A DNA stretch of 33,155 nt from NCBI GenBank assembly GCA_035719045.1, contig DASTGO010000405.1:1-33155 (forward strand). The letters are read 5' to 3'. How positions within the stretch are numbered: position 1 is the stretch's first letter; every line of letters begins with the position of its first letter. Below the pieces are notes generated by a model, which ran no database searches, had not been told where the DNA came from, and saw only the letters and a program-made list of their open reading frames with translations. Of this stretch, positions 8,831 through 16,082 are shown piece by piece. This DNA is from DASTGO01 sp035719045 (lineage in GTDB: Bacteria > Actinomycetota > Actinomycetes > Actinomycetales > Kineosporiaceae). The translations under genes and the position numbers were made by a program.

Positions 8831-9580
8831 TCAGCCCCCGAGGTAGGCGCGCACCACCTCGTCGTCCTTCGCCAGTTCCGCCGCCGGGCCCTCGAGCTTC
8901 ATGGTGCCCGACTCCAGGACGTAGGCGTAGTCGGCCACGCCCAGCGCCGCCAGCGCGTTCTGCTCGACGAGCAGAACGGTGGTGCCCTGGTCGCGGATCG
9001 TCTGGATGGTGTCGAAGATGAGGTCGACCAGAACCGGGGCCAACCCCATCGACGGCTCGTCCAGCAGCAGCAGCGTCGGGTTGCCCATCAGAGCGCGCCC
9101 GACGGCGAGCATCTGCTGCTCACCACCGGACATGGTGCCCGCCTTCTGGGCGATCCGCTCCCGCAGCCGCGGGAACAGCTCCAGCACCCGATCCTTGTCG
9201 GCCTCGATCGCCGCCTTGTCCTTGCGCAGGAACGCCCCGAGATAGAGGTTCTCCTCCACGGTCATCCGCGGGAAGATCCGGCGTCCTTCCGGGGAGTGGC
9301 AGATACCTTCCGCCACGATCTGGTGGCCGGACATGCTCGTCAGCGGCTTGCCCTGGTACGTCAGGGATCCCTGACGCGGCCGGATCAGCCCGGAGATGGT
9401 CCGCAGCGTCGTCGACTTGCCGGCGCCGTTGGACCCGATCAGCGTGACGATCTCGCCCTTGCGGACGGACAGCGAGATCCCCTTCACCGCGGCGATGTTG
9501 CCGTAGTAGACGGAGAGGTTCTCGATCGCCAGCAGGCTGTCCGCAGCGCTTCGCCCGCCGCGTGCGGCGTCGGCCGTCAT
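8831..9580 (-). CDS. livF: Branched-chain amino acid ABC transporter ATP-binding protein LivF
   Basis: LivF is one of two ATPase subunits that drive the LivHM permease on the cytoplasmic side of the membrane. The 249-residue protein has Walker A GSNGAGKST (49-57), the Q-loop region SPEGRRIFPRMTVEENL (96-112), the ABC signature SGGEQQ (151-156), and Walker B LLLLDEPSMGL (170-180). The short interval between domains and the PEGRRIFP sequence are characteristic of LivF rather than LivG. Its ATG overlaps the livG stop as ATGA (9577-9580), so the two ATPases are translationally coupled. It is the last gene of the operon, followed by a strong hairpin. Confidence 0.95.
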   Translation of the reverse strand: MTADAARGGRSAADSLLAIENLSVYYGNIAAVKGISLSVRKGEIVTLIGSNGAGKSTTLRTISGLIRPRQGSLTYQGKPLTSMSGHQIVAEGICHSPEGRRIFPRMTVEENLYLGAFLRKDKAAIEADKDRVLELFPRLRERIAQKAGTMSGGEQQMLAVGRALMGNPTLLLLDEPSMGLAPVLVDLIFDTIQTIRDQGTTVLLVEQNALAALGVADYAYVLESGTMKLEGPAAELAKDDEVVRAYLGG

Positions 9581-10413
9581 CGCTGGCCCCCGTTCCCGCT
9601 CGTGTAGCCGTCGGTGCCGGTCTTGCCGAGGTAGGCCTCGACGACCCGCTGGTTGCTCTTGATGTCCTCGGGCCCGCCCTCGGCGATCTTCTCGCCACGG
9701 TCCAGGACCGTGATCCGCTCGCTCACCCGCATCACCACGCTCATGTCGTGTTCGATGAGCAGGACCGCGACGTTCTTCTCGTCCCGGACCCGGTGCACGA
9801 AGTCCACGAACTGCGCCGACTCCTGCGGGTTCATCCCTGCGGTGGGTTCGTCGAGCAGGAGCACCTTCGGCCGCAGGGCGAGGGCCCGGGCGACCTCCAG
9901 GCGGCGCTGGTCGCCGTAGGAGAGGTTGCGGGCGTACTCGTCCGCGACCTTGCCGATGCCGACGAACTCCAGCAGCTCGCGGGCGTGGGCGAGCCCCTCC
10001 CGCTCCTCACGGCGCTGCCGCGGGGTGCGCAGGACGGTGCCGACCAGCCCGGACCTCATGTGGCTGTGCATCGCGACCATCACGTTCTCGGTCGCGGTCA
10101 TGAGGTTGAACAGCCGGATGTTCTGGAACGTCCGGGCCAGCCCCAGGTGGGCGATCGAGTGCGGTGCGCGACCGGTGACGTCGAGGTTGCCCAGGTGGAC
10201 ACGCCCGCTGGTCGGCCGGTACAGGCCGGTGAGCACGTTGAAGAACGTGGTCTTCCCGGCGCCGTTCGGGCCGATCAGACTGACGATGGACCGCTCGGGA
10301 ATGCTGAAACTGACGTTGTTCACCGCCACCAGACCGCCGAAGCGGATGGTGATGGAGTCGGCGTACAGGCTCAACGCCTCGGTGGCCTGCACCTGCTGCG
10401 GCACGGCGGTCAC
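9577..10413 (-). CDS. livG: Branched-chain amino acid ABC transporter ATP-binding protein LivG
   Basis: LivG is the second ATPase of the Liv importer. From the GTG at 10413 it has 278 residues, with Walker A GPNGAGKTT (48-56), the typical LivG stretch LARTFQNIRLFNLMTATENV, signature LSYGDQRRLE, and Walker B VLLLDEPTAGMNPQES. The final HDM switch region (LLIEHDMSVVM) is intact. The GTG overlaps the livM stop as GTGA (10410-10413), fixing the start; in-frame sequence continues further upstream inside livM but is not coding in this frame. The C-terminal 15 residues (TGTDGYTSGNGGQR) are an unconserved polar tail. Confidence 0.95.
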   Translation of the reverse strand: MTAVPQQVQATEALSLYADSITIRFGGLVAVNNVSFSIPERSIVSLIGPNGAGKTTFFNVLTGLYRPTSGRVHLGNLDVTGRAPHSIAHLGLARTFQNIRLFNLMTATENVMVAMHSHMRSGLVGTVLRTPRQRREEREGLAHARELLEFVGIGKVADEYARNLSYGDQRRLEVARALALRPKVLLLDEPTAGMNPQESAQFVDFVHRVRDEKNVAVLLIEHDMSVVMRVSERITVLDRGEKIAEGGPEDIKSNQRVVEAYLGKTGTDGYTSGNGGQR

Positions 10414-11675
10414 TGGGCCTCTCCTTCCAGGTCGGCGCCGACGGCCTCCAGCTCGCCCCGCTCGGGTTCCTTGAGGACCTGCCGGGTCCGGCTCTCGGGG
10501 ATGAGTCCCTCCCGGCGGAACAGCATCATCAGCACGAGGATCGCGCCGAAGATGCCGAAGTTCCACGACGGGAAGTCGATGCTGGTGCCCAGCAGGTTGT
10601 TGACGGCCTGGCCACCCTGCTTGAGGCCGGTGTTGTTCACCCAGGCGATGACCAGGGCGCCGATGGTGACCCCCCAGACGTTGCCCATCCCGCCGAGGAC
10701 GACCATGGCCAGCACCGTGATCGAGATCGAGAAGTCGAACCGGTCGGGGATGACCGCGCCGATCCCCGCGGCGTAGGCCGCACCGCCCATCCCGCCGAAG
10801 AAGGCACCCACGGCATAGGCCGCGAGCTTGGTCTTCATCAGCGGGACGCCCATCATGCTCGCCGCCAGCTCGTCCTCGCGGATCGCCAGCCAGGCCCGGC
10901 CGAGCCGGCCCTCCCGGATCCGCAGGGAGATGAAGATACAGACCCCGGCGATCAGGCAGAACACCAGGAACTTGAAGTCCTGGTTGAACGGGCCAAGACT
11001 CTTGGGAACGCCAGGCAGTGCGCTGAACACGCCCAGCGGAATCTGGTCCACGGGGTTGATGCCCTGCAGGCCGTTGGTCAGGTTGATGACCTTCAGCGTG
11101 TGCTGGTCACCGTTCTTGACCACCTCGGGGATGATCTCGCCGAAGCCGAGGGTGACCAGGGCCAGGTAGTCGCTCTTCAACCGCAGGGTCGGGGCGCCGA
11201 TGATGATGCCCCACAACGCACAGAACAGGCCCGCGATCGGCAATGCGATCCAGAAGCTCAGGTGGACGCCGGTCGGCTGCCCCGGCGGAGGGTTGCCGAA
11301 GACGCTGAAGGTGAAGTTCTTCAGTGACGGCGACATGGCCGAGACGAAGGGCGAGCAGATCCAGCCTGCGGCGTACCCGCCGATCGCCCAGAAGGCCACG
11401 TACCCCAGGTCGAGCAGACCCGCGTAGCCGACGACGATGTTCAGACCCAGGGCCATGATCACCCAGATGATGGCCTCGTTGATCGCATCCGGCGCGAGCC
11501 AGTTGCCGACGAATGTCGCCAGGCCCGGCGAGGCATTCGGCAGGACGAAGTGGTAGAGCACGAAGAACGCGAGGACCGCGATCAACATGCCGAGCGGCCA
11601 GGTCCGGCTGTGCTTCGACAGTTGCGGCGCTGCCGGCTGCGCGGTCGGCGTCGGGGCGGTAGCAGTCGTGGCCAT
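10410..11675 (-). CDS. livM: Branched-chain amino acid ABC transporter permease LivM
   Basis: LivM is one of the two membrane subunits forming the import channel. The 421-residue protein has an Ala/Thr/Pro-rich cytoplasmic start (about 1-25), then eight to ten hydrophobic segments. Family features include IMALGLNIVVGYAGLLDLGYVAFWAIGGYA near the N-terminus, TLRLKSDYLALVTLGFGEI in the middle and the coupling loop REDELAASMMGV, which contacts the ATPases. The C-terminus is polar and charged. The ATG at 11675 is preceded by GGAGAAGG about 10 bases away and lies 5 bases after the livH stop. A separate open frame crosses the livM/livH junction but is a shadow. Confidence 0.95.
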   Translation of the reverse strand: MATTATAPTPTAQPAAPQLSKHSRTWPLGMLIAVLAFFVLYHFVLPNASPGLATFVGNWLAPDAINEAIIWVIMALGLNIVVGYAGLLDLGYVAFWAIGGYAAGWICSPFVSAMSPSLKNFTFSVFGNPPPGQPTGVHLSFWIALPIAGLFCALWGIIIGAPTLRLKSDYLALVTLGFGEIIPEVVKNGDQHTLKVINLTNGLQGINPVDQIPLGVFSALPGVPKSLGPFNQDFKFLVFCLIAGVCIFISLRIREGRLGRAWLAIREDELAASMMGVPLMKTKLAAYAVGAFFGGMGGAAYAAGIGAVIPDRFDFSISITVLAMVVLGGMGNVWGVTIGALVIAWVNNTGLKQGGQAVNNLLGTSIDFPSWNFGIFGAILVLMMLFRREGLIPESRTRQVLKEPERGELEAVGADLEGEAQ

Positions 11676-11680
11676 GGGGA

Positions 11681-12721
11681 CTACACCTTCTCCGTCGTCC
11701 GCTTGCCGAGGATCCCCTCGGGGCGGAACACCATCAACGCGATCAGCAGCATGAAGATGACGGTCTCGGCCCACTGCTGGTGCAGGCCGAAGGCGCCGTT
11801 GTACCCCTCGACCAAGCCGATCAGCACCCCGCCGAGCACTGCGCCGTCGAGCCGGCCGATCCCGCCGAGCACTGCGGCGGTGAACGCGTAGAGCCCGAGC
11901 CGGAAGCCGAGGTTGTAGTTGGTGGTCCCGACCGCCTCGACCCACAGCAGACCGGCGACCCCGGCCATCGCGCCGCCAAGGGCGAAGGTGAACGAGATCG
12001 TCTTGTCGACGTTGATCCCCATCAGCCGGGCCGCGTCCTGGTCCTGCGCCGTGGCACGCATGGCCATCCCCTGCCGGGTTCGCTGCACGACGTAGGTGAG
12101 GCCGAGCAGCGCCGGGATAGTCACCGCGAGAACGAGCACAAGGGACCAGCTCACTTGAATCCCACCCACACTGAACCCGCCGGTGAGCATCTGATCCCAG
12201 TTCTTGGCGTCCGACCCGTTCCTCTTGATACCGACCTGCTGGTAGATGAAGCTCAGGCCGACCGCGGTGATCAGGGGGGCGAGCTTGGGGGCTCGGCGCA
12301 GGCGCCGATAGGCCACGCGTTCCGCGGCCATGTTCAGCCCGGCACCGCCCGCCATCGTGATCAGTAGGGCGAGGGCCAACGCCGCGAACCCGACCACGCT
12401 CGGCGTGGTCTGGCCCAGCCAATCGATGATGACGAAGGCAGCCAGCAGCGCGGAGAGCATGAACAGGTCGCCGTGGGAGAAGTTGATCAGCTCGATGATG
12501 CCGTAGACCAGCGTGTACCCGAGCGCGATCAGGGCGTACAGCGCCCCGTTGTTGATCCCGGACAGCGTCACCTGGACGAACAGCCGCGGGGTATGAACGA
12601 GATGCCAGAGGAGGAAGAACGCCAGCCCGGCGACCAGGATGATCCCGAGCACGCGCTCGACGATCTCCCGTGCCATCAGTACCGGCTTCGCCTCTGCGGC
12701 CTCGATGGCCGTCTGGGTCAT
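11681..12721 (-). CDS. livH: Branched-chain amino acid ABC transporter permease LivH
   Basis: LivH pairs with LivM to form the permease. The 346-residue protein shows the family landmarks SGINNGALYALIALGYTLVYGIIELINFSHGD in its N-terminal third, a coupling loop with AMRATAQDQDAARLMGI, and LGGIGRLDGAVLGGVLIGLVE near the end. About eight hydrophobic segments are visible. The ATG at 12721 gives MTQTAIEAAEAK; AAAGGCGG lies about 12 bases upstream, a weak ribosome site. The gene is separated from livJ by 148 bases holding a large folded structure, so permease and ATPase genes may be made at lower levels than the binding protein. Confidence 0.95.
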   Translation of the reverse strand: MTQTAIEAAEAKPVLMAREIVERVLGIILVAGLAFFLLWHLVHTPRLFVQVTLSGINNGALYALIALGYTLVYGIIELINFSHGDLFMLSALLAAFVIIDWLGQTTPSVVGFAALALALLITMAGGAGLNMAAERVAYRRLRRAPKLAPLITAVGLSFIYQQVGIKRNGSDAKNWDQMLTGGFSVGGIQVSWSLVLVLAVTIPALLGLTYVVQRTRQGMAMRATAQDQDAARLMGINVDKTISFTFALGGAMAGVAGLLWVEAVGTTNYNLGFRLGLYAFTAAVLGGIGRLDGAVLGGVLIGLVEGYNGAFGLHQQWAETVIFMLLIALMVFRPEGILGKRTTEKV

Positions 12722-12779
12722 GATGCAGCGACCGCCTTTCACCTCACGCCCGATTGAGGGCGCCTTCGATGCGGTGGGG

Positions 12780-12836
12780 GGGACCGCCCCCGGCGGCCGC
12801 CGGGGTGGTGGCAACCACCGGCCCGGGGGCGGTCCC
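12780..12836 (-). terminator. Large intercistronic stem-loop between livJ and livH (attenuator or mRNA stabiliser)
   Basis: A perfect 14-bp outer stem (12780-12793 with 12823-12836) encloses a second hairpin, GGTGGT (12804-12809) with ACCACC (12814-12819), and a CGGCGGCCGCCG palindrome (12791-12802). It lies 33 bases after the livJ stop. Such structures after a binding-protein gene commonly protect its mRNA end and reduce read-through into the permease genes. No T-run follows, which favours partial rather than full termination; this role is inferred. Confidence 0.65.
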
Positions 12837-12869
12837 GTTCAGGACCACCACCCGGGCCGGGGTCTTGGA

Positions 12870-14144
12870 TCACTGGACGGGCTGGGCCTTCAGGAAGGTC
12901 TCCGTGTTGTCCTTGATGATCTCGACGGTGATGTCCTTGTTGTTGGTGTCACCGGTCTGCGGGTCGATCTTGATCTCCTTGCCGATGATCGAGTCGCTGG
13001 CCGGGATGGTGACCCCGCTGCCGGAGAACACCTGGTCCCGGACGCCCTTGCGGGTGCCGTCGGACTTCTCGATCGCCGCCAGCATGACCTGGACCGCCGC
13101 CACGCCGTACAGGGCGTAGTTGGTCTTCAGCGGCTGGCCGTAGGTCTTCTGGTAGTCGTCGAGCAGGGTCTTCGCCGGGCCGCCGGCGGAGATGAGCTGG
13201 TCGATCGACAGACCGGTGAAGGTCAGGTACATGCCCTGGCTCTGCGGCAGCTTGTTGAGGTCCGGGTACCCGGTGAAGCCGTCGGGGCCCATCATCGGGA
13301 CCTTGGCGTTGTCACCGAGGACGGCGACCTTGTCCTTGACCAGCTGGCCACCGTTGTTGTCGTAGATGCCGGCCAGGTAGATGGCGTCCGGCTTCTTGGC
13401 GCTGATGCCCTGGAAGACCGCGGTGTAGTTGGTCGCCTTGGCGTCCCAGGCGTCGTTGCCGAGAACGGTGATGCCGTCCTTCTGGGCCTGCGCCACGAAG
13501 GACCGCGCGACGCCCTGACCGTAGGTCTGGTTGTCGTTCAGCACGTAGACGCTCTTGATGCCCTTGTCCTTGGCCAGGAAGTCAGCGGCCGCGGCGCCCT
13601 GGTAGTCGTCGGTGGTGACGACGCGGGCGTAGTTGCGCTTGCCCGTCGGGTAGTACTTGTCGGGCTCGCCCGGGTCCCACGACTTGCTCAGGCCGGGGTT
13701 GGTGTTCGCGTGCGACACCATGAGCATCGGGCCCTTGGGGTCCTGGTTCAGGGTCGGGACCTCGAGCTTGGCGCACCCGGAGTTGTAGGTGCCCATGATC
13801 GCGACCTCGTTGGCCGTGGCCACGTGCTTCGTCGCGTTCTGCGAGCAGGTCGCGTCGTCCCACTGGCCCTTGGCGGCGGTCGAGTCGTCGTAGGCCTTGA
13901 ACTCGATGTTGTACTTGCCGGCCTTGTTGCCGTGCTCCTTGAGGTAGAGCTTGATCGCGTTGTTCGTCGACTCGGACGCGTCCTTCGACGAACCCTGCAG
14001 CGGCAGGTCCGAGGAGATGATCAGCGTGGTGCCGTCACCGCCACCACTGCTGCTGCCGCCGGACGAGCTTCCGCCACCGCCGCACGCGGCGAGCGCCAAC
14101 GCCGCAACCGCGACGGTAGCGACGGCCCGAATGGGCTTCGCCAT
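12870..14144 (-). CDS. livJ: Branched-chain amino acid ABC transporter substrate-binding lipoprotein
   Basis: This is the extracellular receptor that delivers a branched-chain or related amino acid to LivHM. The 424-residue precursor starts MAKPIRAVATVAVAALALAAC: a positively charged and hydrophobic signal, then lipobox LAAC with Cys21 as the lipidated residue. A Gly/Ser linker follows, then the periplasmic-binding type I fold (Peripla_BP_6), with DLPLQGSSKDASESTNNAIK near the start and TNYTAVFQGISAKKPDAIYL in the middle. The substrate is uncertain; this family also binds amides, urea and other amino acids. The ATG at 14144 has AGAGGTAGG about 5 bases upstream. It is the first gene of the operon, behind a promoter candidate at 14302-14330, and its lipidation needs Lgt, also encoded in this window. 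Confidence 0.93.
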   Translation of the reverse strand: MAKPIRAVATVAVAALALAACGGGGSSSGGSSSGGGDGTTLIISSDLPLQGSSKDASESTNNAIKLYLKEHGNKAGKYNIEFKAYDDSTAAKGQWDDATCSQNATKHVATANEVAIMGTYNSGCAKLEVPTLNQDPKGPMLMVSHANTNPGLSKSWDPGEPDKYYPTGKRNYARVVTTDDYQGAAAADFLAKDKGIKSVYVLNDNQTYGQGVARSFVAQAQKDGITVLGNDAWDAKATNYTAVFQGISAKKPDAIYLAGIYDNNGGQLVKDKVAVLGDNAKVPMMGPDGFTGYPDLNKLPQSQGMYLTFTGLSIDQLISAGGPAKTLLDDYQKTYGQPLKTNYALYGVAAVQVMLAAIEKSDGTRKGVRDQVFSGSGVTIPASDSIIGKEIKIDPQTGDTNNKDITVEIIKDNTETFLKAQPVQ

Positions 14145-14301
14145 GTCCTACCTCTTTCCTCATCCCGAGTGGCTTGCTGCGCCCAGGACCAAGGTCGGCC
14201 CCGGGCTCCAATGGCTGGGGAAACTACCACCCGCACCGGCGCGCGTGATGCTGCTACCGGCAGGTATTCGTCGCAGGTCGGCAACGATTCGAGCACGCCA
14301 G

Positions 14302-14330
14302 ACTCTAGATGTACACAAGTCCGTATACAA
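14302..14330 (-). promoter_or_regulatory. Candidate liv promoter with two TTGTRTAC direct repeats
   Basis: On the minus strand TTGTAT (14325-14330) and TAGAGT (14302-14307) are 17 bases apart. The same segment contains TTGTATAC (14323-14330) and TTGTGTAC (14311-14318), direct copies offset by 12 bases that cover the -35 and spacer. This arrangement suits repression by a transcription factor, perhaps of the GntR type whose sites often contain GTNTAC-like cores; the regulator is not in view. Confidence 0.45.
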
Positions 14331-14497
14331 GACCCTTGACCCTTGCGGAAAGGGTTTCGACAGGGTTACGACCGGACTTCAGTCAGATCACTCCAGCCGC
14401 ACCCGATGCGATCCAGATCACACCTTTCAGGCTGTCTGATCTGTCCGGATGGCGGCCCTTACCGGGCGGTCCGAACGCTTCGCCCGATCTCACCAGA

Positions 14498-14509
14498 CGT
14501 ATATATACG
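14498..14509. repeat. AT-rich perfect palindrome CGTATATATACG
   Basis: This 12-bp perfect palindrome stands out in a region of about 70% GC. It lies roughly 170 bases upstream of the liv promoter and could be an operator or part of a second promoter. No protein is linked to it. Confidence 0.4.
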
Positions 14510-14706
14510 GTGACGGCCTGCTCCCCCGCCGTCCGCCTCGAGTGCCCCCCACCCAGGGGCCCGGCCGGCGCACCCCGCGGCACCCCCCTGTCGGAGGGCC
14601 GCCCGCGAGATCACTCTCCCGGAGTACGCCCACCCTCCCGGTGCCCGGCCAGATCGCCCTCCGCGGGCGGGGGCCCGGATCCGGTCAGCTCCTGTCGGGC
14701 AAAGGA

Positions 14707-14744
14707 CGGGCCCCCGGCCACGGTAGGCAGTGGACGGGGGCCCG
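14707..14744 (-). terminator. Terminator of pdtaR
   Basis: A perfect 10-bp stem (CGGGCCCCCG at 14707-14716, CGGGGGCCCG at 14735-14744) continues inward with CCAC/GTGG (14718-14721, 14730-14733) and an 8-base loop. On the minus strand it is followed by TCCTTTGC. It begins 21 bases after the pdtaR stop. Confidence 0.75.
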
Positions 14745-14765
14745 GCAGGACGAGGTTCTCGGACG

Positions 14766-15416
14766 TCAGGCGTCCGCAGGCTTCTCCGCAGGCTTCTCCG
14801 CGGGCTTCTCGGCGGACTTCTCCTGGGCGGAGGCGATCACCGCTCCCGCGACCTCGCGCATGGTCAGGCGCTTGTCCATCGACGTCTTCTGGATCCAACG
14901 GAAGGCCTCGGGCTCGGTCATCCCGAACTTCACCTGCAGCAGACCCTTGGCCCGGTCGACCAGCTTGCGGGTCTCGAACCGGTCGCTGAGGTCGGCCACC
15001 TCCGCCTCGAGGGCGGCGATCTCCTGGTGCCGGCTGACGGCGATCTCCAGGGCCGGCAGCAGGTCCGCGGCGGTGAACGGCTTCACCACATAGGCCATCG
15101 CGCCGGCGTCCCTGGCCCGCTCGACGAGTTCGCGCTGGGAGAAGGCGGTCAGCAGCACGACCGGCGCGATCCGGGCACCGGCGATCCGCTCGGCGGCGCT
15201 GATCCCGTCCAGGACGGGCATCTTGATGTCCATCACCACGAGGTCGGGCTTATGCTCCTCGGCCAGCTGGACGGCCTGTTCGCCGTCGGCCGCCTCACCC
15301 ACCACGTCGTACCCGGCATCGCGGAGCATCTCCACGATGTCCAGGCGGATCAGGGCCTCATCCTCGGCCACCACGACCCGGCGAGCGGGCATGGAAGCAG
15401 TCTCACCAGCTGTCAC
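14766..15416 (-). CDS. pdtaR: ANTAR-domain response regulator PdtaR
   Basis: PdtaR is a response regulator that acts on RNA: after phosphorylation its ANTAR domain binds paired hairpins and stops transcription termination. The receiver domain (about 12-125) has the acidic cluster EDE at 18-20, phospho-acceptor Asp63 in VVMDIKMP, Thr90 and Lys112. The ANTAR domain (about 134-196) has the hallmark sequence RKLVDRAKGLLQVKFGMTEP. The sequence is close to Mycobacterium tuberculosis Rv1626 as I recall it. The last 18 residues are a repeated Lys-Pro-Ala-Glu tail coded by a 12-base tandem repeat. I place the start at the GTG at 15416; the ATG at 15392 (MPARRVVV) is an equally possible alternative. 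The partner kinase PdtaS is not in this window. Confidence 0.93.
   Translation of the reverse strand: MTAGETASMPARRVVVAEDEALIRLDIVEMLRDAGYDVVGEAADGEQAVQLAEEHKPDLVVMDIKMPVLDGISAAERIAGARIAPVVLLTAFSQRELVERARDAGAMAYVVKPFTAADLLPALEIAVSRHQEIAALEAEVADLSDRFETRKLVDRAKGLLQVKFGMTEPEAFRWIQKTSMDKRLTMREVAGAVIASAQEKSAEKPAEKPAEKPADA
14773..14820. repeat. Four 12-base tandem repeats in the 3' end of pdtaR
   Basis: Four units (14773, 14785, 14797, 14809) of TCCGCAGGCTTC, the last two with changes, code for a repeated EKPA/EKSA tail on the minus strand. In-frame units can be gained or lost without breaking the gene. Confidence 0.85.
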
Positions 15417-15583
15417 GTGGCACAGCCTAGTGACTCGCTCCCCCCGGGACGGGCGGCGGGGCCCACTCACCCGTTACAGTCGTGCTGCATCGTTCGGATC
15501 TGCGACGCCCACACTGCCCTTCGGGCACGTGCGGGCGGTCGTGGCCGGCGATGCGGGCCGGGTCCGCCGTGGGCCCCGGTCCT

Positions 15584-15666
15584 GCCGGGTTGGTGGAATT
15601 GGCAGACACAGCGCACTCAAAATGCGCCGCCCTCAAAGCGTGCGGGTTCGAGTCCCGCACCCGGCA
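15584..15666 (+). tRNA. tRNA-Leu (anticodon CAA)
   Basis: The acceptor stem GCCGGGT (15584-15590) pairs with ACCCGGC (15659-15665), with discriminator A at 15666. The anticodon stem GCGCA/TGCGC (15611-15615, 15623-15627) holds loop CTCAAAA with anticodon CAA at 15618-15620, reading UUG. A long variable arm, typical of tRNA-Leu, precedes the T arm GCGGG-TTCGAGT-CCCGC. The 3' CCA is not encoded (CCG follows). It is divergent from pdtaR. Confidence 0.96.
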
Positions 15667-15765
15667 CCGACCTACCCCTGTGTGAACCGGTGGCCACGGC
15701 CGCCGGTTCGCCGGTTCGGGTGGCCGGCAGGCTCCGTCGGCCGGGGATCCTGACGACGCGGATGA

Positions 15766-15930
15766 CCTGGCGTTCTCGGTGATGCGGATCTCGTGGATGA
15801 GGGCTTCGATGGCGCCCTCGCCGTCGCCGCCGTCGGCCTGCTCACCGCATTCGTCACCTACGACAAGCGCCTCGCAGGGACCGCCCGCCAGACTGGGCTA
15901 CCCGTCGCCATGCCCGGTCAGACACCCTGA
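15766..15930 (+). pseudogene. Remnant of a PIN-domain (VapC-like) toxin C-terminus
   Basis: In one plus-strand frame, between a stop at 15763 and the TGA at 15928, the translation contains FDGALAVAAVGLL, AFVTYDKRLAGTAR and TGLPVAMPGQTP. This matches the end of VapC-type toxins, where the last acidic residue of the active site lies in a VTYD-R-L-like segment followed by a Gly-Leu-x-Val-x-x-Pro-Gly finish. Nothing upstream in this frame encodes the rest of the domain, there is no start or ribosome site, and no antitoxin gene is present. It is therefore a broken remnant. Being about 100 bases from a tRNA gene, it may mark an old insertion. The family match is by eye only. Confidence 0.55.
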
Positions 15931-16027
15931 ACACAGGCTTGCAGGCCGATCCCAGAGCCACGCCCCGTGACCTGGTCAAGCGCACTGGCGGCGGGCAGCC
16001 GGCGCTGGCGGCGGCCCCCACGGCACG

Positions 16028-16071
16028 AACGCGCGGTTCCGGTCCCCGTGACGGGGCCGGAACCGCGCGTT
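16028..16071 (-). terminator. Terminator of the Roadblock-protoglobin operon
   Basis: A 15-bp perfect stem (16028-16042 with 16057-16071) continues with CCCC/GGGG and a short loop. It begins 11 bases after the protoglobin stop. It is one of the strongest hairpins in the window. Confidence 0.8.
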
Positions 16072-16082
16072 CAGGCGATCGG

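Larger units (their letters stand above)
14145..14765. other. Long intergenic region upstream of livJ
   Basis: These 621 bases hold, from left to right, a livJ leader of about 150 bases, the promoter with repeat elements at 14302-14330, an AT-rich 12-bp palindrome at 14498-14509, and the pdtaR terminator at 14707-14744. Short open frames here have no ribosome sites or coding bias and are left out. The stretch from about 14300 to 14510 is clearly richer in A and T than its surroundings, as expected for a regulated promoter region. Confidence 0.6.
15667..16082. other. Gap between tRNA-Leu and the protoglobin gene
   Basis: These 416 bases hold a decayed PIN-domain fragment at 15766-15930 and the protoglobin terminator at 16028-16071. 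No intact gene is visible. The bases just after the tRNA are GC-rich with short inverted repeats built from CCGGT/ACCGG. Confidence 0.55.

Noticed and set aside
14309..14583. Short open frames in the liv upstream region
   Set aside because: They have no ribosome sites, cross the promoter elements and lack third-position GC bias.
15667..15765. Search for a tRNA-Leu 3'-end repeat marking an attachment site
   Set aside because: I found no second copy of the tRNA 3' end in the following few kilobases, so an integrated element cannot be claimed.
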